Below, one piece after another: positions 57,430 through 64,000 of a DNA stretch of 64,000 bases. Within the stretch, counting starts at the first letter, position 1, and every line of letters starts with the position of its first letter. A program made the position numbers and the translations under genes. The notes below the pieces were generated by a model. It saw only the letters and a list, made by a program, of their open reading frames with translations, was not told the origin of the DNA and did no database searches. The DNA is from Limnoperna fortunei (taxonomy: Eukaryota > Mollusca > Bivalvia > Mytilida > Modiolidae): the NCBI GenBank assembly GCA_944474755.1, contig OX104115.1, positions 31,294,043-31,358,042 of the forward strand, given 5' to 3'.

Positions 57430-60400
57430 AAGATCAACTGTTCGGTTGAACATTTGAGGGTCTTTCCATACTAATATTCATTTTGTATTACGTGATGACA
57501 TTCAAAATAATCAACTTTTTCCGAAATGTTATAATTTTGCTATAAATATTTAAAAAGAAATTATTTTGTATTATTTGCTACGGATTGGCGTTCTAAGAGA
57601 AATAACTCTTATAAAATTCTGATACAACTTTTCACGGCATGTCTTAATTTACTCGTAATTATTAGTAGAACATTTTAGGAAGAAAATAATTAAAATATCA
57701 TTAAAAATAACAAAGGTCAAAAACTAGTACGTGACCTTGACACACACAAGTTTTCAAGGTCAAAGGGTTTGTGGTGAAGACCCCATGCCTCTATCATTAA
57801 TAGTTAATGAGTTACATGTGAAAAACCAATCAGCTACATATATAATGGGAGATAACTCCTATAAAATGAAGTCAAATCCTTTCCTTGTAAATGAAACAAT
57901 GTTGCTCCTTTAAGAGACCAACATTTTGCACTCTTTAGTTTCCCTCTATCATTAATAGTAAATGAGTACCATGTAAAAAACCAATCAGTTACATATATAA
58001 TGGGAGATAACTCCTATAAAATGAAGTCAAATCCTTTCCCTATAAATGTAACAAAGTTGCACCTTTTAAAGACCAACATTTTGCACTCTTTAGTTTCCCT
58101 TTATCTTTAATAGTTAATGAGTAACATGTAAAAAACCAATCAGTTACATATATAATGGGAGATCACTCCTATAAAATGAAGTCAAATCCTTTCCCTGTAA
58201 ATGTAACAAAGTTGCTCCTTTAAGAGATCAACATTTTGCACTCTTTACTTTCCCTCTAGCATTAATAGTTAATGAGTACCATGTGAAAAACCAATCAGTT
58301 ACATATATAATGGGAGATAACTCCTATAAAATGAAGTCAAATCCTTTCCCTATATGTAACAGAGTTGCTCCTTTAAGACACCAACATTTTGCACTCTTTC
58401 GTTTCCCTTTATCTTTAATAGTAAATGAGTAACATGTAAAAAACCAATAAGTTACATATATAATGGGAGATAACTCCTATAAAATGAAGTCAAATCCTTT
58501 CCTTACAAATGTAACAAAGTTGCTCCTTTAAGAGACCAACATTTTGCACTCTTTAGTTTCCCTCTATCATTAATAGTGAATGAGTACCATGTAAGAAACC
58601 AATCAGTTACATATATAATGGGAGATAACTCCTATAAAATGAAATCAAATCCTTTCCCTATAAATGTAACAAAGTTGCTCCTTTAAGAGACCAACATTTT
58701 GCACTCTTTAGTTTCCCTCTATCATTAATAGTAAATGAGTACCATGTAAAAAACCAATCAGTTACATATATAATGGGAGATAACTCCTATAAAATGAAGT
58801 CAAATCCTTTCCCTATAAATGTAACAAAGTTGCACCTTTTAAAGACCAACATTTTGCACTCTTTAGTTTCCCTTTATCTTTAATAGTTAATGAGTAACAT
58901 GTAAAAAACCAATCAGTTACATATATAATGGGAGATAACTCCTATAAAATGAAGTCAAATCCTTTCCCTGTAAATGTAACAAAGTTGCTCCTTTAAGAGA
59001 TCAACATTTTGCACTCTTTACTTTCCCTCTAGCATTAATAGTTAATGAGTACCATGTGAAAAACCAATCAGTTACATATATAATGGGAGATAACTCCTAT
59101 AAAATGAAGTCAAATCCTTTCCCTATATGTAACAGAGTTGCTCCTTTAAGACACCAACATTTTGCACTCTTTCGTTTCCCTTTATCTTTAATAGTAAATG
59201 AGTAACATGTAAAAAACCAATAAGTTACATATATAATGGGAGATAACTCCTATAAAATGAAGTCAAATCCTTTCCTTACAAATGTAACAAAGTTGCTCCT
59301 TTAAGAGACCAACATTTTGCACTCTTTAGTTTCCCTCTATCATTAATAGTGAATGAGTACCATGTAAGAAACCAATCAGTTACATATATAATGGGAGATA
59401 ACTCCTATAAAATGAAATCAAATCCTTTCCCTATAAATGTAACAAAGTTGCTCCTTTTAAAGACCAACATTTTGCACTCTTTAGTTTCCCTTTATCATTA
59501 ATAGTTAATGAGTAACATGTAAAAAACTAATAAATTACATATATAATGGGAGATAACTCCTATAAAATGAAGTCAAATCCTTTCCACATAAATGTAACAA
59601 AGTTCCTCCTTTAAGAGACCAACATTTTGCACTCTTTCGTTTCCCTTTATCTTTAATAGTTAATGAGTAACATGTAAAAAACCAATCAGTTACATATATA
59701 ATGGGAGATAACTCCTACAAAATGAAGTCAAATCCTTTCCCTGTAAATGTAACAAAGTTGCTCCTTTAAGAGATCAACATTTTGCACTCTTTACTTTCCC
59801 TCTAGCATTAATAGTTAATGAGTTACATGTGAAAAACCAATCAGTTACATATATAATGGGAGATAACTCCTATAAAATGAAGTCAAATCCTTTCCCTATA
59901 ATGTAACAAAGTTGCTCCTTTAAGACACCAACATTTTGCACTCTTTCGTTTCCCTTTATCTTTAATAGTTAATGAGTAACATGTAAAAAACCAATAAGTT
60001 ACATATATAATGGGAGATAACTCCTATAAAATTAAGCCAATCCTTTCCCTACAAATGTAACAAAGTTGCTCCTTTAAAAGACCAACATTTTGCACTCTTT
60101 AGTTTCCTTTTATCAGTAACTGTTAATGAGTAACATGTGAAAAACCAATAAATTACATATATAATGGGAGATAACTCCTATAAAATGAAGTCGAATTACT
60201 TCCCTCCAAATGTGACAAAGTTGCGTCTTAGTAAGACGAACATTTTACTCTCAATAAGTGTTTATCTATCTTTTACCGTTTCAAAGGAGTAGCGGACACA
60301 AGCAAATGTCAAAATTTTGTACGTGACCTTGACCTTTGACCTTGTGTCCATTTTCAAGGTCAAAGGTCATGATGGTCTAAAGTGAAGACCCCAGGCCTCT

Positions 60401-60790
60401 ATCTCTTTTAGTTGCTGAGATTTGTTTGAATATCACTTACTACTTTTATTTAAAGGGAGATAACTCCTATAACATGTCATCAGAACCCTTCAATCAATCT
60501 GTCCCAAAGTTGCGCAAGGATATAGGACACATTTAGGTAAAGGTTTGGTATTGCTATCTTTTTTGGTTTAGGAGGAGTAGCAGGAACAAGCTTTTTAGTA
60601 AAAGGGGAGATAACTCCGTAAAGGAAAAGGGTGCGGTCAGTCAGGGTGAACTGCGAAAGGGCAATGGGTAACCGATATCAGATATAAAATATCAAAGCGA
60701 CATGTCGCGAAGTGAAAAAACCAGACATCGAAATAAGTTGGCGGAAGAAAAGAGAAAATAATAATAATAATAATAATAATAATCAGAACA
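57430..60790 (+). repeat. type-1 unit with 16-monomer core
   Basis: The leader AGATCAACTGTTCGGTTGAA is at 57430. Sixteen ~155-bp monomers have cores at about 57845, 57998, 58155, 58306, 58467, 58618, 58768, 58927, 59078, 59238, 59389, 59547, 59699, 59858, 60010 and 60166. The tail has an AGGTCA hairpin (60326-60373), CGACATGTCGCGAAG near 60700 and (AAT)n. Five-monomer blocks repeat at 771 bp. Confidence 0.9.
57998..59538 (+). repeat. higher-order repeat: 5 monomers (771 bp) x 2
   Basis: Monomer pairs 57998/58768, 58155/58927, 58306/59078, 58467/59238 and 58618/59389 share private variants, such as CTCTAGCATTAATAG and TATATGTAACAGAGTT, at a 770-772-bp spacing. Confidence 0.85.
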
Positions 60791-60797
60791 ATAACTA

Positions 60798-60832
60798 TAG
60801 GTCTTTCCACAGAAAGGTGGAAAGACCTAATA
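60798..60832. repeat. ~30-bp palindrome, variant AGGTCTTTCCAC
   Basis: AGGTCTTTCCAC-AGAAAG-GTGGAAAGACCT, 12-bp perfect arms. Confidence 0.9.
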
Positions 60833-60903
60833 ATAAGAAACAGACAAAATGCAATAAGTCTTTCCACTGGAAAGTGGAAAGCCTTAATAATAATAATAAA
60901 TAT

Positions 60904-62222
60904 ACGTTCAATCGTTCTACCGAACGATTAATAGGCTTTCCACTCTAAAAGAAGACCTTAAATAAATGACCTTGAAACTAAAAAGCTAAGAAACATACGT
61001 AACTCAAAAAGAATAAGGCATTCAAAATACATAGAACCATGAAAAAGATTTAAAAAGGACTTTGACCTTGACTCTTACAGCATGACCTTGACCATGCTGA
61101 AGGCCAACAGTGATCAACATTGAAGATTTCATGCCAATATCTCTTGTAGTCATTGAGATATGACTACTTATAATATATACAAAAAATAGAAAGTGACCTT
61201 GACCTTTGACCTTGTATTTGTTTTCAAGGTCAAGGGTCCTAATGATCTATAGTAAAGACTCCATGCCTCTACTATCAATATTTGATAAGCAATTAATGAA
61301 AAACTAATTATCAATGGTTGTAATGGGGCATAACTCCTATAAGATGAAGCCGGATCCTTACCCTCCAAATAGGAAAAAGTTGGGCCTTTATGAGACCAAC
61401 ATTTTATCCATTACAACTTATTGCGTATCTTTTACCGTTTCAAAGGCATAGCGATGACAAAACAATGCCAAAATTTCAAACGTGACCTTGACCTCTGACC
61501 TTGAGTCCATTTTCAAGGTCAAGGTAAATGACGACTAATGATATAAGGTTTCATATAAATATCTATTATAGTTACTGAGATAAAGTGATATAATGCAACT
61601 CACAATATATTTTAGTGGTCTATGGGGGATAACTCTTATAAAAATGTCAAATAAAAAAGTGGCGATTCAAGATCTTAATATGATACGCATTTTGGTAAAG
61701 GTTTCAATTCTCTATCTATTATAGTAAAGGAGGAGATCTGTACACAACACAATGTCAAAAATTAGAATGTGACCTTGATCTTTGACCTTGTGACCTTTTT
61801 CAAGGTCAAGGTCAATGATGACCAACTGTGAAATATCTATTCTCTATCACCTCTGGTTCATGAGTTACTATGGTACAAATTGTACTTCCAATAAATAAAG
61901 GGAAATAACTCCAACAAGGAGTCGTCAAAATACTTTGCGCGATATGTAACAAATTGTCGCAATCAATAGGTGACCATTTTGCAACAACTTTTATTACAAA
62001 ATCTTTTACGGTTTCAAAGTTTATCTGTACACAAGCTTTTTTGTGACAAGGGAAATAACTCCGTAAAGAAAAAGTGTTCGGTGTGACAGGGTTAACTGCG
62101 AAAGCGCAATGTCTCATACATTCATAGTGCAAAATGTCTTTACGACATGTCGCGAAACAAAATTTATAATAAGGAAAAAAAGTTGGCGGAAAAAAAATAA
62201 GACTAATAATAATAATAAATAT
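60904..62222 (+). repeat. type-2 unit, first of a 1.32-kb tandem pair
   Basis: The leader is at 60904, hairpins at about 61197, 61486 and 61775, and the end block near 62140. The following unit repeats it at an offset of about 1,320 bp. Confidence 0.87.
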
Positions 62223-63540
62223 AGGTTCAATCGTTCTACCGAACGATTAATAGGCTTTCCACTCTAAAAGAAGACCTTAAATAAATGACCTAGAAACTAA
62301 AAAGCTAAAAAATATACGTAACTAAAAAAGAATAAGGCATTCAAAATACATAGTACCATGAAAAACATTTAAAAAGGACTTTGACCTTGACTCTTACAGC
62401 ATGACCTTGACCATGCTGAAGGTCAACAGTGATCAACATTGAAGATTTCATGCCAATATCTCTTGTAGTCATTGAGATATGACTACTTATAATATATTCA
62501 AAAAAAAAAGAAATGACCTTGACCTTTGACCTTGTATTTGTTTTCAAGGTCAAGGGTCCTAATGATCTATAATAAAGACTCCATGCCTCTACTATCAATA
62601 GTTGATAAGCAATTAATGAAAAACTAATTATCAATGGTTGTAATGGGGCATAACTCCTATAAGATGAAGCCGGATCCTTACCCTCCAAATAGAAAAAAGT
62701 TGCGCCTTCATGAGACCAACATTTTATCCATTACAACTTATAGCCTATCTTTTACCGTTTCAAAGGAATAGCGATGACAAGACAATGCCAAAATTTCAAA
62801 AGTGACCTTGACCTTTGACATTGAGTCCATTTTCAAGGTCAAGGTAAATGATGACTAATGATACAAGGTTTCATATAAATATCTATTATAGTTACTGAGA
62901 TAAAGTGATATAATGCAACTCGCAATATATTTTAGTGGTCTCGGGGAGATAACTCTAATAAAAATGTCAAATAAAAAAAGTGACGATTCAAGATCTTAAT
63001 ATGATACACATTTTGGTAAATGTTTCAATTCTCTATCTATTATAGTAAAGGAGGAGATCTGTACACAACACAATGTCAAAAATTAGAATGTGACCTTGAC
63101 CTTTGACCTTGTGACCTTTTTCAAGGTCAAGGTCAATGATGACCAACTGTGAAATATCTAGTCTCTATCACCTCTGGTTCATGAGTTACTATGGTACAAA
63201 TTGTACTTCCAATAAATAAAGGGAAATAACTCCAACAAGGAGTCGTCAAAATACTTTGCGCGATATGTAACAAATTGTCGCAATCAATAGCTGACCATTT
63301 TGCAACAACTTTTATTACAAAATCTTTTACGGTTTCAAAGTTTATCTGTACACAAGCTTTTTTGTGACAAGGGAAATAACTCCGTAAAGAAAAAGTGTTC
63401 GGTGTGACAGGGTTAACTGCGAAAGCGTAATGTCTCATACATTCATAGTACAAAATGTCTTTACGACATGTCGCGAAACAAAATTTATAATAAGGAAAAA
63501 AAGTTGGCGGAAAAAAAATAAGAATAATAATAATAATTAA
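62223..63540 (+). repeat. type-2 unit, second of the 1.32-kb tandem pair
   Basis: The leader is at 62223, hairpins at about 62517, 62803 and 63093, and the end block with CATGTCGCGAAAC near 63467. Confidence 0.87.
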
Positions 63541-64000
63541 AGATCAACTGTTCGGTTGAACATTTGAGGGTCTTTCCATATTAATTTTAATTTTGTATTG
63601 CATGATGACATTCAAAATAATCAACTTTTTGCGAAATGTTATAATTTTGCTATAAATATTTAAAAAGAAATTATTTTGTATTATTTGCTACAGATTGACA
63701 TTCTAAGAGAGATAACTCTTATAAAATTGTGATACAACTTTTACCGGCATGTCTTAATTTACTCGTAATTATTAATAGAACATTTTAGAAAGAAAATAAT
63801 TTCAATATCGTTAAAAATAGCAAAGGTCAAAAACTAGCACGTGACCTTGACCCATACAAGTTTTCAAGGTCAAAGGACATGAGGGTCTATGGTGAAGACC
63901 CCATGCCTCTATCATTAATAGTTAATGAGTTACAAGTGAAAAACCAATAAGTTACATATATAATGGGAGATAACTCCTATAAAATGAAGTCAAATCCTTG
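63541..64000 (+). repeat. type-1 unit, cut by the window end
   Basis: The leader AGATCAACTGTTCGGTTGAA is at 63541, followed by the usual leader block, the GTGACCTTGACCCATAC and TTTTCAAGGTCAAAGG pair, and the first ~156-bp monomer starting near 63915. Confidence 0.87.

Noticed and set aside
29265..64000. Regularly spaced repeats as a possible CRISPR array
   Set aside because: Monomers are ~156 bp, adjoining, diverged and without unique spacers; the genome is clearly eukaryotic.

Overview
The window looks like a repeat-rich stretch of an AT-rich animal genome, most probably a marine bivalve or other lophotrochozoan. The reasons are a Mab-21/cGAS-like gene of the single-exon type expanded in bivalves, tRNA-derived SINEs with a conserved tail ending in (CAAA)n, CR1/Jockey-like and L1/Tx1-like LINEs, and long arrays of ~156-bp monomers embedded in elements that resemble the bivalve 'pearl' type. 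The species assignment is inference. No prokaryotic gene organisation, CRISPR array or rRNA is seen.

Layout. 1-1866: 3' part of a decayed CR1/Jockey-like LINE. 1869-6800: mostly unassigned DNA with a long palindrome, a possible first exon and three SINE copies, one with a clean target duplication. 6825-9047 (minus): an intact 740-codon Mab-21-domain gene. 9307-18829: a complete, compact Polinton/Maverick with 256-bp inverted termini and a 6-bp target duplication (TTTGTC). It inserted only 254 bp upstream of the Mab-21 start codon. It carries a protein-primed DNA polymerase (frameshifted near its N-terminus), a packaging-type ATPase with zinc fingers and a 34-glycine run, and an integrase with a chromodomain. 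No capsid or protease gene is recognisable. 19971-25568: an eroded L1/Tx1-like LINE bounded by a 14-bp target duplication. 25583-29260: tandem repeats, a 40-bp minisatellite and a Tc1-like transposase relic.

29265-64000 is one giant head-to-tail chain of related non-coding units. Each unit starts with a small hairpin followed by a GGCTTTCCAC-like block and ends with a block containing CATGTCGCGAA and (AAT)n. The bodies are built from a ~156-bp monomer (core GGGAGATAACTCC) that is either tandemly amplified (2 to 16 copies) or alternates with a second hairpin made of AGGTCA-type half-sites, giving ~290-bp modules. Larger tandem duplications (434 bp, 771 bp, 1.3 kb, 3.5 kb) overlie this. A potentially intact Tigger/pogo transposon (561-codon transposase, TA target duplication) has inserted into the end of one unit.

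The genes do not form one pathway. The most notable points are: a capsid-less virus-derived element beside an innate-immunity-type sensor gene; the unusual finger-polyglycine-ATPase-finger protein; and the satellite chain, which carries more than forty copies of nuclear-receptor-like DR1 sites in hairpin form, structurally conserved leader hairpins, and a ~30-bp palindromic micro-element.
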